DNA of 64,000 bases from positions 3,038,001-3,102,000 of the forward strand of contig AP017424.1 of NCBI GenBank assembly GCA_002355495.1, read 5' to 3'. Below the pieces are notes generated by a model. The model worked only from the letters and a program-made list of their open reading frames with translations. It had not been told where the DNA came from and made no database searches. How positions within the stretch are numbered: the stretch's first letter is position 1; every line of letters starts with the position of its first letter. The position numbers and the translations under genes are program-made. The stretch is from Streptomyces laurentii (GTDB lineage Bacteria > Actinomycetota > Actinomycetes > Streptomycetales > Streptomycetaceae). This document shows positions 21,391-28,939 of this stretch, in pieces.

Positions 21391-21585
21391 AGGGCCTTTC
21401 TTTTGGATCAGGCTGGATCAGGGAGCGGGGTCCGGTGCGGGTGATCGCAAGGCGGAGGAGGGAGACAACGCGGTGGGGGTACCTCCCGTGCCCGAAGGGC
21501 TACGGGGGAGTTGGCGACCGACGACAACGCGGCGAGCGCGCGTGCCGGGGCACGCGAGCCCAGCAAGATCCAAAAGAAAGGCCCT
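21391..21585. mobile_element. MITE-like element with 19-bp terminal inverted repeats
   Basis: AGGGCCTTTCTTTTGGATC (21391-21409) and its exact complement (21567-21585) bound a 195-bp segment with no coding potential. Inside is a smaller hairpin-like unit, GGGGGTACCTCCCGTGCCC ... CTACGGGGGAG (about 21475-21509), of the kind scattered through Streptomyces genomes. The element fills most of the gap between tatD and the zinc-ribbon gene. It has no transposase and would need one supplied in trans. Confidence 0.75.
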
Positions 21586-21660
21586 AGGGCCGCGGTTCGT
21601 GTGGGGTGGCCGTCGTGGGCCGCCTCCCGCCCCTGGGAATGCGGGAGGGGTGAAAGACGA

Positions 21661-21696
21661 CAGTGCGCCCCCTCCCTCGCGGGAGGGGGCGCACTG
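21661..21696. terminator. Strong hairpin terminator
   Basis: Sixteen-base perfect arms (CAGTGCGCCCCCTCCC and its complement) with a TCGC tetraloop lie 28 bp after the stop of the minus-strand zinc-ribbon gene ending at 21724. Confidence 0.8.
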
Positions 21697-21723
21697 GGGA
21701 ACACGGGCGCCGGGGCGCCGGGG

Positions 21724-22179
21724 TTACCGGCGGGGGCGGAACGGGTGGAGCAGGTCGGACAGGTGCCAGTGGTGCGGGACCGGCGGCTGGTCCGGGTCGG
21801 CCGGGACGGGCTCGTCCGCGGGCTCCTCCGCGGGCTCCTCCGTGAGTTCCTGGCCGATGGGGCCGGCCGGGGACACCGGGCGGGTGGCGTGGGCTCCGCG
21901 GTGGTGGCGTTCGCGCGGGGCCATCAGGTCGAGGACCGACGAGACCTGGCCCGCGCGCATGATGCGCACGACGTGGCTGCCGCAGTTCATGCAGGTCGGC
22001 TTCGACAGCGGGGATGGGACCCGCTCTCCGTCGGCCTTGTAGACGACATAGGCGTGTCCGCGGGCGTCGACGTGGTGCTCGATGACGTACGCCTGCTCCC
22101 ATCCGTAACCGCATCGCATACAAGCGAAGGCATATGCCTCGTGGGCGACGGACGTTCCGGTGCCGGTGATCTCACTCAT
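21724..22179 (-). CDS. Double-CxxC zinc-ribbon protein, function unknown
   Basis: The 151-residue protein carries two CxxC pairs (ACMRCGYGW near residue 20 and TCMNCGSHVV near residue 66) that should bind one Zn. The tail is acidic (ELTEEPAEEPADEPVPADPDQ) and ends basic (HPFRPRR). I chose the ATG at 22179 (MSEITGTGTSVAHEAYAF) because GAGGAG lies just upstream. I do not recognise a characterised family. It could bind nucleic acid or be a small redox-insensitive structural protein. Confidence 0.75.
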   Translation of the reverse strand: MSEITGTGTSVAHEAYAFACMRCGYGWEQAYVIEHHVDARGHAYVVYKADGERVPSPLSKPTCMNCGSHVVRIMRAGQVSSVLDLMAPRERHHRGAHATRPVSPAGPIGQELTEEPAEEPADEPVPADPDQPPVPHHWHLSDLLHPFRPRR

Positions 22180-22332
22180 TCCAGCTCCTCTCCACTGATC
22201 CAGTGGACGCCCTTTCGAGGGGAAGCGCATCAGCGCCGGAACAACCATGGCCGCGCTTTGGCGTTTCCTTGCCAAAAGGTGCTTCGCCCGGCCCATCCGG
22301 CGGGGTTCCGCTTTGCCTTTCAGGTTAGTCCT

Positions 22333-23208
22333 TTACCGTTCGCGGGGCCGGTCCTCGCCGGTGGCCGCGGCGTTCTTCGCCGCGACGACGGCGTCGAACA
22401 CCTCGCGCTTGGGCAGGCCCGCCTCGGCGGCCACCGCGGCGATCGCCTCCTTGCGGCGCTCGCCCGCCTCCTCGCGCACCCGCACCCTGCGCACCAGTTC
22501 GGCCGCGTCCAGCTCGGCCGGGGCGGCTTCCGGGGCGCCCTCGACGACGACGGTGATCTCGCCGCGTACGCCCTCCTTCGCCCAGGCGGCCAGCTCGCCC
22601 AGCGGTCCGCGCCTGACCTCCTCGTACGTCTTGGTCAGCTCACGGCAGACGGCCGCCCGCCGGTCGGTGCCGAAGACCTCGGCCATCGCGTCGAGCGTGT
22701 CGTCGAGGCGGTGCGGGGCCTCGAAGTAGACGAGGGTGCGGCGCTCGGCGGCGACCTCGCGGAGGCGGGACAGCCGCTCGCCCGCCTTGCGGGGCAGGAA
22801 GCCCTCGAAGCAGAAGCGGTCCACGGGCAGCCCGGACAGGGCGAGCGCGGTGAGGACGGCGGACGGGCCGGGCACGGCGGTGACCTTGATGTCGTGCTCG
22901 ACGGCGGCCGCGACCAGCCGGTAGCCGGGGTCGGACACCGACGGCATCCCGGCGTCGGTGACGAGGAGCACGCGGGCCCCGCCGGTCAGCGCCTCGACGA
23001 GTTCGGGCGTACGAGCGGACTCGTTGCCCTCGAAGTAGGACACGACGCGGCCCTCGGTGTGGACGCCGAGTGCCCGGGTCAGGCCGCGCAGCCTGCGGGT
23101 GTCCTCGGCGGCCACGATGTCCGCGCGCGCCAGTTCGGTGGCGAGGCGGGGCGGGGCGTCCGCGATGTCGCCGATGGGGGTCCCTGCGAGTACGAGCGTT
23201 CCAGTCAC
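22333..23208 (-). CDS. rsmI: 16S rRNA (cytidine(1402)-2'-O)-methyltransferase
   Basis: RsmI methylates the ribose of C1402 in 16S rRNA using SAM. The 291-residue tetrapyrrole-methylase-fold protein has LVLAGTPIGDIADAPPRL, AAEDTRRLRGL, the SAM loop VTDAGMPSVSDPGYRL and the PGPSAVLTALALSGLP motif. The GTG at 23208 is preceded by GGAGG at about nine bases; an ATG at 23217 is the alternative. It is divergent from pmt, and the two starts are 147 bp apart. Confidence 0.94.
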   Translation of the reverse strand: MTGTLVLAGTPIGDIADAPPRLATELARADIVAAEDTRRLRGLTRALGVHTEGRVVSYFEGNESARTPELVEALTGGARVLLVTDAGMPSVSDPGYRLVAAAVEHDIKVTAVPGPSAVLTALALSGLPVDRFCFEGFLPRKAGERLSRLREVAAERRTLVYFEAPHRLDDTLDAMAEVFGTDRRAAVCRELTKTYEEVRRGPLGELAAWAKEGVRGEITVVVEGAPEAAPAELDAAELVRRVRVREEAGERRKEAIAAVAAEAGLPKREVFDAVVAAKNAAATGEDRPRER

Positions 23209-23355
23209 ACCGGCCATCCTCCCAGCCCGGCCGCCGTTCCTCCCAGTCAGGCCGGGTTCCGAGCGGGCCGCGCGGGCGCCGCCCCGGGGGCCCGCGTCGG
23301 ATCCGGCCCGCCCGGGCAGGCGACCGCGCCCGGACACGTTCCCTACGATGGCGCG

Positions 23356-25110
23356 ATGACCAGTACCGCACCCGAGGCCCTGGAGGGTCCGCACCCCATG
23401 GCACCGACCGTGGCAGAGCCCTCTTCGTGGGCGCACCGGCTGCGGCGCTTCGGCTACCGGCCGCCCGCCGCCGGCCCGCTCGCCGTCGGCCTGCGGGAAC
23501 GTCTCGTCCCGCCGTACACCCGGCCCTCGCCCCGCATCTGGACGATGCTCGGGATCTCCCCGGCGACGGCCGAGCGGCTCGTGCGGCTGTCCGCCTGGGG
23601 CGGCCCGCTGCTCGTGGCGCTGGTCGCGGGGGTGCTGAGGTTCTGGAACCTCGGCCATCCGAACGCGGTGATATTCGACGAGACGTACTACGCCAAGGAC
23701 TCCTGGGCCCTGATCAACCAGGGCTACGAGGGCGCCTGGCCCAAGGACATCGACAAGACGATCCTCCAGGACCCCGGCTCGGTGCTCGTGCCGACCGATC
23801 CCGGATACGTCGTCCATCCGCCGGTCGGCAAATGGGTGATCGGACTCGGCGAGAAGCTGATCGGCTTCGAGCCGCTCGGCTGGCGTTTCATGGTGGCGCT
23901 GCTCGGCACGCTGTCCGTGCTGATGCTGTGCCGGATCGGCCGGCGGCTGTTCCGTTCCACCTTCCTGGGCTGTCTGGCGGGTCTGCTGCTCGCGGTGGAC
24001 GGCCTGCACTTCGTGATGAGCCGCACCGCGCTGCTCGACCTGGTGCTGATGTTCTTCGTGCTCGCCGCGTTCGGCGCGCTGGTGATCGACCGGGACCGGG
24101 CGCGGGCCCGGCTCGCCGGGGCGCTGCCGGTCGACGAGGAGGGGCTGCTGCGGCCGGACGCGACGGTGGCGCGGACGCTGAACCTCGGCTGGCGGCCGTG
24201 GCGGCTCGCGGCCGGTGTGCTGCTCGGTCTGGCCGCCGGCACCAAGTGGAACGGCCTGTACGTGATGGCCGCGTTCGGGCTGCTCACGGTCGCGTGGGAC
24301 CTCGGCGCCCGCCGTACGGCCGGGGCGGTCCGCCCGTACGCGGCGGTCGCCCGGCGCGATCTCGTGCCGGCGTTCGTGTCGGTGGTGCCGGTCGCGATCG
24401 TCACCTACGTGGCCTCGTGGACCGGCTGGCTGGTCACCGACAAGGGCTACTTCCGCGACTGGGCGGAGCGGCAGGACCGGCTGACCGGCGGCGGGACGTG
24501 GAGCTGGCTGCCGGACTGGCTGCGCAGCCTGTGGCACTACGAGACCGAGGTCTACCAGTTCCACGTCGGTCTGCACGAGCCGCACACGTACCAGTCCAAC
24601 CCGTGGAGCTGGATCGTCCTCGGCCGCCCGGTCTCGTACTTCTACGAGTCGCCCTCCCCCGGCGTCAACGGCTGCCCGACGGACGCGGGCGGGAAGTGCG
24701 CCCAGGAGGTGCTGGCGCTCGGCACCCCGCTGCTGTGGTGGGCGGCCTGCTTCGCGATCCTGTACGTGCTGTGGCGCTGGGCCTTCCGCCGCGACTGGCG
24801 CGCGGGCGCCATCCTGTGCGGCATCGCGGCCGGCTGGCTGCCCTGGTTCCTGTATCAGGAACGCACCATTTTCCTTTTCTACGCGGTGGTGTTCGTGCCG
24901 TTCCTGTGTCTCGCGGTGGCGATGATGATCGGGGCGATCGTGGGACCGCCGGGCTCCTCGGAAAGGCGCCGGACTTTCGGTGCGGTGGGCGCTGGAGTGC
25001 TGGTTCTGCTCATCGTGTGGAATTTCATCTATTTCTGGCCGCTGTATACCGGGACGCCCATTCCGCTGGACGCGTGGCGGCATCGGATGTGGCTCGACAC
25101 CTGGGTATAG
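23356..25110 (+). CDS. pmt: Protein O-mannosyltransferase (dolichyl-/polyprenyl-phosphate-mannose)
   Basis: Pmt transfers mannose from polyprenyl-phosphate-mannose to Ser/Thr of exported proteins during Sec translocation. The 584-residue protein has about ten membrane segments and the GT39 acidic motif after the first helix (NAVIFDETYYAKDS). In S. coelicolor the homologous Pmt is needed for phage phiC31 infection and for PstS glycosylation (established knowledge). The last 28 codons lie in the 83-bp att core of the integrated element. The integration leaves the protein intact: the final Val codon is GTA and the stop TAG, where the presumed native end, now at 40530-40535, reads GTG TGA. A new terminator from the element follows at 25128. 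Confidence 0.95.
   Translation: MTSTAPEALEGPHPMAPTVAEPSSWAHRLRRFGYRPPAAGPLAVGLRERLVPPYTRPSPRIWTMLGISPATAERLVRLSAWGGPLLVALVAGVLRFWNLGHPNAVIFDETYYAKDSWALINQGYEGAWPKDIDKTILQDPGSVLVPTDPGYVVHPPVGKWVIGLGEKLIGFEPLGWRFMVALLGTLSVLMLCRIGRRLFRSTFLGCLAGLLLAVDGLHFVMSRTALLDLVLMFFVLAAFGALVIDRDRARARLAGALPVDEEGLLRPDATVARTLNLGWRPWRLAAGVLLGLAAGTKWNGLYVMAAFGLLTVAWDLGARRTAGAVRPYAAVARRDLVPAFVSVVPVAIVTYVASWTGWLVTDKGYFRDWAERQDRLTGGGTWSWLPDWLRSLWHYETEVYQFHVGLHEPHTYQSNPWSWIVLGRPVSYFYESPSPGVNGCPTDAGGKCAQEVLALGTPLLWWAACFAILYVLWRWAFRRDWRAGAILCGIAAGWLPWFLYQERTIFLFYAVVFVPFLCLAVAMMIGAIVGPPGSSERRRTFGAVGAGVLVLLIVWNFIYFWPLYTGTPIPLDAWRHRMWLDTWV
25024..25106 (+). repeat. Left attachment site core (attL), within pmt
   Basis: This 83-bp sequence starts TTCATCTATTTCTGGCC and is identical to 40449-40531. 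It encodes the last 28 residues of Pmt (FIYFWPLYTG ... WLDTWV). The first differing base after it is 25107 (A here, G on the right). Confidence 0.95.
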
Positions 25111-25127
25111 CAGGGCACATACGGAAG

Positions 25128-25154
25128 GAGGGCGCGGCCACCGGTCGCGCCCTC
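25128..25154 (+). terminator. Terminator supplied by the element after pmt
   Basis: GAGGGCGCG and CGCGCCCTC form 9-bp perfect arms, followed by the T-rich tail TTGGTTGTTGTT. It lies just outside attL, inside the element, so it replaces the native pmt terminator now found at the other end. Confidence 0.8.
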
Positions 25155-25197
25155 TTGGTTGTTGTTGGTGGCCATCGGTGACCTTCGGCGGCCCTCG

Positions 25198-25219
25198 GAC
25201 GGCCCAGCGACGGCCCGGG
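25198..25219 (+). repeat. Candidate arm-type integrase/Xis sites, left arm
   Basis: GACGGCCCAG and GACGGCCCGG lie 11 bp apart in direct orientation, 92 bp inside attL. A matching pair occurs at 40358-40379, inside the right end. This fits arm-type binding sites of a tyrosine integrase or Xis, but this is inference. Confidence 0.4.
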
Positions 25220-25338
25220 AAGACGACTGCCGTCTCGTGGCCGAAGCGGGGTCCAGCCCGTCCACACTGAACCGCGAGCCCTCCGAGGGGGATGGAGCGT
25301 GCGAGGCTAGATCACGACGGAAACGGAGAGGAGATGGC

Positions 25339-25800
25339 GTGCCGCAGCAGGCCAGCCCGCGGGGAACTTACTTGAAGGTCGCCGACGCAGTGAAAGCGCA
25401 GATCGACGCCGAGGCTGCTATGACGGAGCTGCCGACGCTCGCCGAGTTGATGGCGGCGTACGGGGTCTCGCGCGGGGTCGCGGTTCGCGCCTTCAAGGTG
25501 CTCAAGGAAGAAGGACGGGCCGAGGAGGTTCGAGGCGGCCGATGGCGAGTCGTACGGGATGGCGAGCAACGCGACCGCCGGCCGTTGGTCGAGCGGATCG
25601 CGGACGTCTTCCGCGTGGACGGGCTGAAGGTCGGTGACGACTTCCCCAGCACGTCGAAGCTGGCGGACCGGTTCGGGGCCTCCCGACCGACCGTCGCCAA
25701 GGCCCTGGACAGGTTGGAGACATCCGGCCTGCTCTCAGCGAGCCGACAGGGCAAGCGGCGCACCGTACTGGCCCTACCGGGCCGAGAGGAGCAATCCTAG
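25339..25800 (+). CDS. GntR-family regulator with two wHTH segments (KorSA-like candidate)
   Basis: The 153-residue protein contains two GntR-type winged-helix segments in tandem. The first (residues about 10-70, LPTLAELMAAYGVSRGVAVRAFKVLKEEG) is degenerate. The second (about 80-145, FPSTSKLADRFGASRPTVAKALDRLETSGLL) is canonical. No ligand-binding C-terminal domain is visible. AICEs such as pSAM2 use a GntR repressor (KorSA) to keep excision, replication and transfer off; this is the obvious candidate. The GTG at 25339 is preceded by GGAGAGGAG. Its stop overlaps the GTG of the HD-domain gene by one base. Confidence 0.8.
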   Translation: MPQQASPRGTYLKVADAVKAQIDAEAAMTELPTLAELMAAYGVSRGVAVRAFKVLKEEGRAEEVRGGRWRVVRDGEQRDRRPLVERIADVFRVDGLKVGDDFPSTSKLADRFGASRPTVAKALDRLETSGLLSASRQGKRRTVLALPGREEQS

Positions 25801-26372
25801 TGACCGTCACGACACTGACCGAATGGGCCTACCCCCTGGCCGAGTCGCTCCTTGCCGAGCCGCTGCCGCGCCGGTGGGCGCACTCCCAAGGAGTGGCCGA
25901 GCGGGCACGGATCATCGCGCCCATCCTTGGCGAGGACGCCGAGCTGCTGGAGGCGGCCGCTGTACTCCACGACATCGGGTACTCGCCGGACGTGGCCGAG
26001 ACCGGCTTCCACCCGCTGGACGGCGCCCGATACCTGCGCGACGTCGCGCGGGCCGAGGACCGGATCGTGCGTCTCGTAGCGCACCACTCCTGCGCCTGGA
26101 TGGAGGCCGAGGCGCGCGGCCTCAAGGAGGACCTGGAGAACGAGTTCCCCAGGGACCTTCCTCATCTCGACGATGCGTTGTGCTTCTGCGACATGAACAC
26201 CACCCCGGACGGCGTGCCCACGAACCCGGTCGACCGCATCAACGAGATCGCCGGCCGGTACGGCGTGGACAGCCTGATCGGGCAGTTCATCCGCCGCGCC
26301 GAGCCGGAGATCTTGGGGTGCACGGCCCGGGTCCTTGAGCGAGTCGCTGCGGTGAAGCGTCAGCCGATGTAG
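25800..26372 (+). CDS. HD-domain phosphohydrolase-like protein
   Basis: The 190-residue protein has an HD domain. An early His (RRWAHSQGVAERA), the HD doublet in AAAVLHDIGYSPDV, a following His (ETGFHPLDGARYL), a tandem His (LVAHHSC) and a later Asp (DDALCFCDMNTTPDG) form a plausible metal site. HD proteins hydrolyse phosphomonoesters or nucleotides. The GTG start overlaps the regulator's stop, so the two are co-expressed. Pairing of a GntR regulator and an HD protein is common in Streptomyces integrative elements, but its function is not known to me. Its 3' end overlaps the converging Nudix gene by 13 bp. Confidence 0.8.
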   Translation: MTVTTLTEWAYPLAESLLAEPLPRRWAHSQGVAERARIIAPILGEDAELLEAAAVLHDIGYSPDVAETGFHPLDGARYLRDVARAEDRIVRLVAHHSCAWMEAEARGLKEDLENEFPRDLPHLDDALCFCDMNTTPDGVPTNPVDRINEIAGRYGVDSLIGQFIRRAEPEILGCTARVLERVAAVKRQPM

Positions 26373-26833
26373 GGAGCTGTCCGCGTCCGGTCCATCGCGT
26401 GCTCGATCCGGAGTCGCATCGTGGGGTGGACATCGAGCTCGACCAGGTCCGCCGGGGCGACCCAGCGGACCTGAGTCGTCTCGCTGCTCGTCCGCACCTC
26501 TCCGCCGGTCGGGCGAGCGCGGAAGCAGATGGAGAACTGCTGCCTAATCTCGCCGTCGTCGTACGCCATCACGTGTCCGGGGTCGGTGTAGATCCCGGAC
26601 ACGTCAATGACCTCGGCGTCGATCCCGGTCTCTTCCCAGACCTCGCGAACCACGGTGTCGCTGATGGACTCGCCGGCGTCGTGCCCACCGCCGGGGAGCG
26701 CCCACCGGCCGTTGTCGGATCGCTGGATCATCAGGACACGGCCCTGCCCGTCCTGGACGAATGCCACGACGGACGGCACTACGGAGTTGGCCGGCGGGGC
26801 ATCGGGATCGTGGAGGTAGTCGATACGTCCCAT
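26360..26833 (-). CDS. Nudix hydrolase (Pif-like candidate)
   Basis: The 157-residue protein has a complete Nudix box: GGHDAGESISDTVVREVWEE followed by TGID. It therefore probably hydrolyses a nucleoside diphosphate derivative or a related pyrophosphate. In pSAM2 the immunity factor Pif, which blocks redundant transfer between cells carrying the element, contains a Nudix motif (established knowledge). The position here, behind a regulator in an AICE, suggests an equivalent role, though I cannot test homology. The start is two bases beyond the stop of the XRE gene, so the two form an operon. Confidence 0.85.
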   Translation of the reverse strand: MGRIDYLHDPDAPPANSVVPSVVAFVQDGQGRVLMIQRSDNGRWALPGGGHDAGESISDTVVREVWEETGIDAEVIDVSGIYTDPGHVMAYDDGEIRQQFSICFRARPTGGEVRTSSETTQVRWVAPADLVELDVHPTMRLRIEHAMDRTRTAPYIG

Positions 26834-26835
26834 GG

Positions 26836-27594
26836 TCAGGCTCCTGTGATGTCGTGGTCCACGACCTGGCGGGCGCCGCCCCAGGTCTGCTCGATGCTAT
26901 TCGCGTACGTATCGAAGAGGCCGCCCCCGGGCAGGCGCCGCAGGTGGAAGACCGGGGCCATGTAGGCACCGATGCCGAACACGTGCGTGTTCACCAACAT
27001 CTCGTCATCAGCGCGGAAGAGCGAGTTGTAGAGCGTGGCGTCGTGCAGCCGGAACCCGATCTCAGGGTGGCTGCGGAACAGCGGCTGGTAGTTGACCAGC
27101 GCATTCCTGATCTTCCCGTCCATGACGCGGTGCCCCTCGTCGATTCCTCGCTGCTGGACGGCGGGGCACGCGGGGTCCCCCAACAGGATGCGGACCTGCA
27201 CGGTTCCCTCGACCTTGGACTTGAGGATGGAGTGGAACACGGGGTCCTCGGACAGCCACAGGCCCGCGTACACGAGGACGTCCAGATGCTTCTCCGCCCT
27301 CTCGTACATCTCGCGCCACAGGCCCGTCGGGACCATGTGGCGGTGCGGGTACACGGTCACGATCTCCGCCTTGCCGAGATCTGTGGCGGTCTCCACCGCG
27401 CGCGAGTCGTCCCAGAGGGTCGTCACGTCGACCCGGAGGAACGCGGCGGCGGCGTACTGGTGCCGCCGGTACGGCACCTTCCCCTGGGTGATCCAGCGCT
27501 CCACCGTCTTTGGGCTGACCTCGATGGCGTCAGCCAGATCTTGGACCGAGGCGCCGCGCGCCAACAGGGCTGAGCGTAGGCGCTCGTTGGACAT
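26836..27594 (-). CDS. XRE-type HTH regulator with PLD-like/DUF5919-like C-terminal domain
   Basis: This is a 252-residue protein. The N-terminal HTH (residues about 1-60, LRSALLARGASVQDLADAIE then VSPKTVERWITQGKVP) is of the Cro/CI type. The C-terminal part (about 75-245) has a DVLVYAGLWLSED strand, then VRILLGDP, and later MLVNTHVFGIGAYMAPVFHLRR. This resembles the DUF5919/phospholipase D-like sensor region found with XRE domains in streptomycetes. The expected HxK catalytic pairs are not visible, so the domain is probably regulatory. I chose the ATG at 27594, preceded by GGGGGTGGAG. It is divergent from the transfer operon and a candidate for the operator at 27758-27794. Confidence 0.78.
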   Translation of the reverse strand: MSNERLRSALLARGASVQDLADAIEVSPKTVERWITQGKVPYRRHQYAAAAFLRVDVTTLWDDSRAVETATDLGKAEIVTVYPHRHMVPTGLWREMYERAEKHLDVLVYAGLWLSEDPVFHSILKSKVEGTVQVRILLGDPACPAVQQRGIDEGHRVMDGKIRNALVNYQPLFRSHPEIGFRLHDATLYNSLFRADDEMLVNTHVFGIGAYMAPVFHLRRLPGGGLFDTYANSIEQTWGGARQVVDHDITGA

Positions 27595-27748
27595 CTCCAC
27601 CCCCGAGGGACGTCTTGGGAGCTCTTGACGGTAGCCAGATGTCCTTGGGCTGTCCATCGAAGGGGTGAACAACGCCCCTGACCTGCGGCGATTCTGATGC
27701 TGCGCCAGGAAATCCCCGGCGCGAACCCGAGAGGTTCCCTCGGCAAGC

Positions 27749-27794
27749 TTGACGAAAGCCGATGCGGTACCTGTAATAGAGGTACCGCATCGGC
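27749..27794 (+). promoter_or_regulatory. Promoter with perfect 15-bp inverted-repeat operator
   Basis: TTGACG (27749-27754) and TGTAAT (27772-27777) are spaced by 17 bp, a good vegetative promoter. A perfect inverted repeat, GCCGATGCGGTACCT (27758-27772) and its complement (27780-27794), begins inside the spacer and straddles the -10 region and likely start site. A bound dimer would block RNA polymerase. The promoter points at the transfer genes. The GntR or XRE protein of the element is the likely ligand. Confidence 0.75.
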
Positions 27795-27827
27795 CGGAGA
27801 CGGAACCGATCGGTAGGGAGCATCCGC

Positions 27828-27854
27828 ATGGCCGCTCCCGACTCCAATAACTGA
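27828..27854 (+). CDS. Possible 8-codon leader peptide
   Basis: ATG at 27828 with AGGGAG seven bases upstream opens a frame of eight codons (MAAPDSNN) ending in TGA at 27854. It is the first potential start downstream of the promoter at 27749. It could be a translated leader or an accident; there is no proof of translation. Confidence 0.35.
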   Translation: MAAPDSNN

Positions 27855-28224
27855 ACAGCGTGATCCACCGCAGTACGACGACCGTGACAGCTCCGGCCGG
27901 TGGCGAGTGGAGACCAGCCGACCGAGACCGGGCCCGTGTCACAACCGGGCCCCACACCCCATTGGGGGACACGCAGTCGGCTCTAAAGAACCGCGTGGCC
28001 ACATTGACGCCGCAATGCGCTCCGGGACGGACCTCCCCGGGGTCAGCGGCACCACGCGAGTCGGAGGTCCGACGCAGTGCCCCACGACTTCCGCAGCCAC
28101 ACGGCTGCGGCCTGTTGCCTCCTCCGCCCGTCCGGCTCTTCAGGGTCGTACGGGCGGGGTCGAGGGGAGCCGGATTGCTCCGAACGGCGAGAGGCCCCGG
28201 TGCGGGAACACCGGGGCCTCGTTT
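27855..28224 (+). promoter_or_regulatory. Structured leader with serial hairpins before the transfer operon
   Basis: The leader contains several pairable segments: AGCCGAC (27916) with GTCGGCT (27976), CGGACCTCC (28028) with GGAGGTCCG (28063), CCGCAGCC (28091) with GGCTGCGG (28103), and the terminator-like stem at 28191-28220. The total is about 370 nt. It could be an attenuator or encode a regulatory RNA. No long reading frame with Streptomyces-type codon use covers it. Confidence 0.5.
28191..28224 (+). terminator. Terminator-like hairpin just before first transfer gene
   Basis: GAGGCCCCGGTG and CACCGGGGCCTC form a 12-bp perfect stem with a 6-nt loop, followed by GTTTC. It ends 33 bp before the start codon at 28257, upstream of the ribosome site, where an attenuator would be expected. 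Confidence 0.65.
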
Positions 28225-28256
28225 CGGGCCGTTCCTGTCTGAGAGGAACACACCCA

Positions 28257-28556
28257 ATGAAGTCCATCGCTGCACTTCAGGCCGTTGTTACGGCCTTCCC
28301 GTCTGACGCCGAGCCGTCGGACGCGGAGCTGAAGACGATCGAGCTGGAGACCCCGCGGATCGAGGCGGACGTCAAGCTCCTCGACCTGTACCTCGGCGAC
28401 GCCGAGCTGCTCGACCTGTACATCGGAACCCTGAACGGCCCCGCCACCGACCTGGCCGAGCGGCGCCTGCGCCGGGCCTGCCGCCGGGTGCTGGCCGAGC
28501 GTCGCGCGCTGACGAACCGCGTCGCCGGTCAGCCGCCGGTTGGAGGCGCGGCGTGA
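28257..28556 (+). CDS. Small acidic AICE protein (DUF6284-like)
   Basis: The 99-residue protein starts MKSIAALQAVVTAFPSDAEPSD and is rich in Asp/Glu/Leu in the first two thirds (KLLDLYLGDAELLDLYIG). It then has a basic helix (AERRLRRACRRVLAERRAL). It resembles a family annotated DUF6284 that sits at the start of transfer regions in Streptomyces elements; this is from memory. The ATG has GAGAGGAA upstream. Its TGA overlaps the next GTG. The function is unknown. Confidence 0.65.
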   Translation: MKSIAALQAVVTAFPSDAEPSDAELKTIELETPRIEADVKLLDLYLGDAELLDLYIGTLNGPATDLAERRLRRACRRVLAERRALTNRVAGQPPVGGAA

Positions 28557-28924
28557 GCGGCCTGTCCCTTGCGGGGCTGAGCGCCCCGCTGACGGCGCTG
28601 AGCGCGGCGGCGAGCAGGTTCCCGCATCTGCCGGCCCCGACGGTAAGCATCTCGACGATCTTCCCGGAAGCGCTCGCGCTGACGTTCCACGACGACGACT
28701 ACTCCGCCGCCAGTCTCGCCGCGTTCGAGGCGTGGCGGGAGGCGCTGGACATCGACCCGGCAACCGTCGTTCACAGCGTCCAGGCTGACGGCCGGACCGG
28801 CGTCTTGGGCGCTCACGGAGCCTTCGCCGGAGCGGTCGTGGAACTCGTCGCCTACGCCACGGTCCCGGCCCCGAAGTCGGAGCCGACGGCACCTGTGTCG
28901 ATCCCTGCCTGCCGCACCCACTGA
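28553..28924 (+). CDS. Hypothetical AICE protein
   Basis: The 123-residue protein starts at a GTG overlapping the previous stop by 4 bp, so it is translationally coupled. The N-terminus is hydrophobic/Ala-Ser-rich, followed by a soluble alpha/beta-like segment (FHDDDYSAASLAAFEAWREAL ... VLGAHGAF). I do not recognise a family. The gene is part of the transfer operon and is followed by a good ribosome site for the TraA-like gene. Confidence 0.6.
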   Translation: MSGLSLAGLSAPLTALSAAASRFPHLPAPTVSISTIFPEALALTFHDDDYSAASLAAFEAWREALDIDPATVVHSVQADGRTGVLGAHGAFAGAVVELVAYATVPAPKSEPTAPVSIPACRTH

Positions 28925-28939
28925 CCTGAGGAGATCACC

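Noticed and set aside
25024..25110. tRNA gene as the integration site
   Set aside because: The repeat is fully coding for the Pmt C-terminus in both copies, and no cloverleaf can be drawn.
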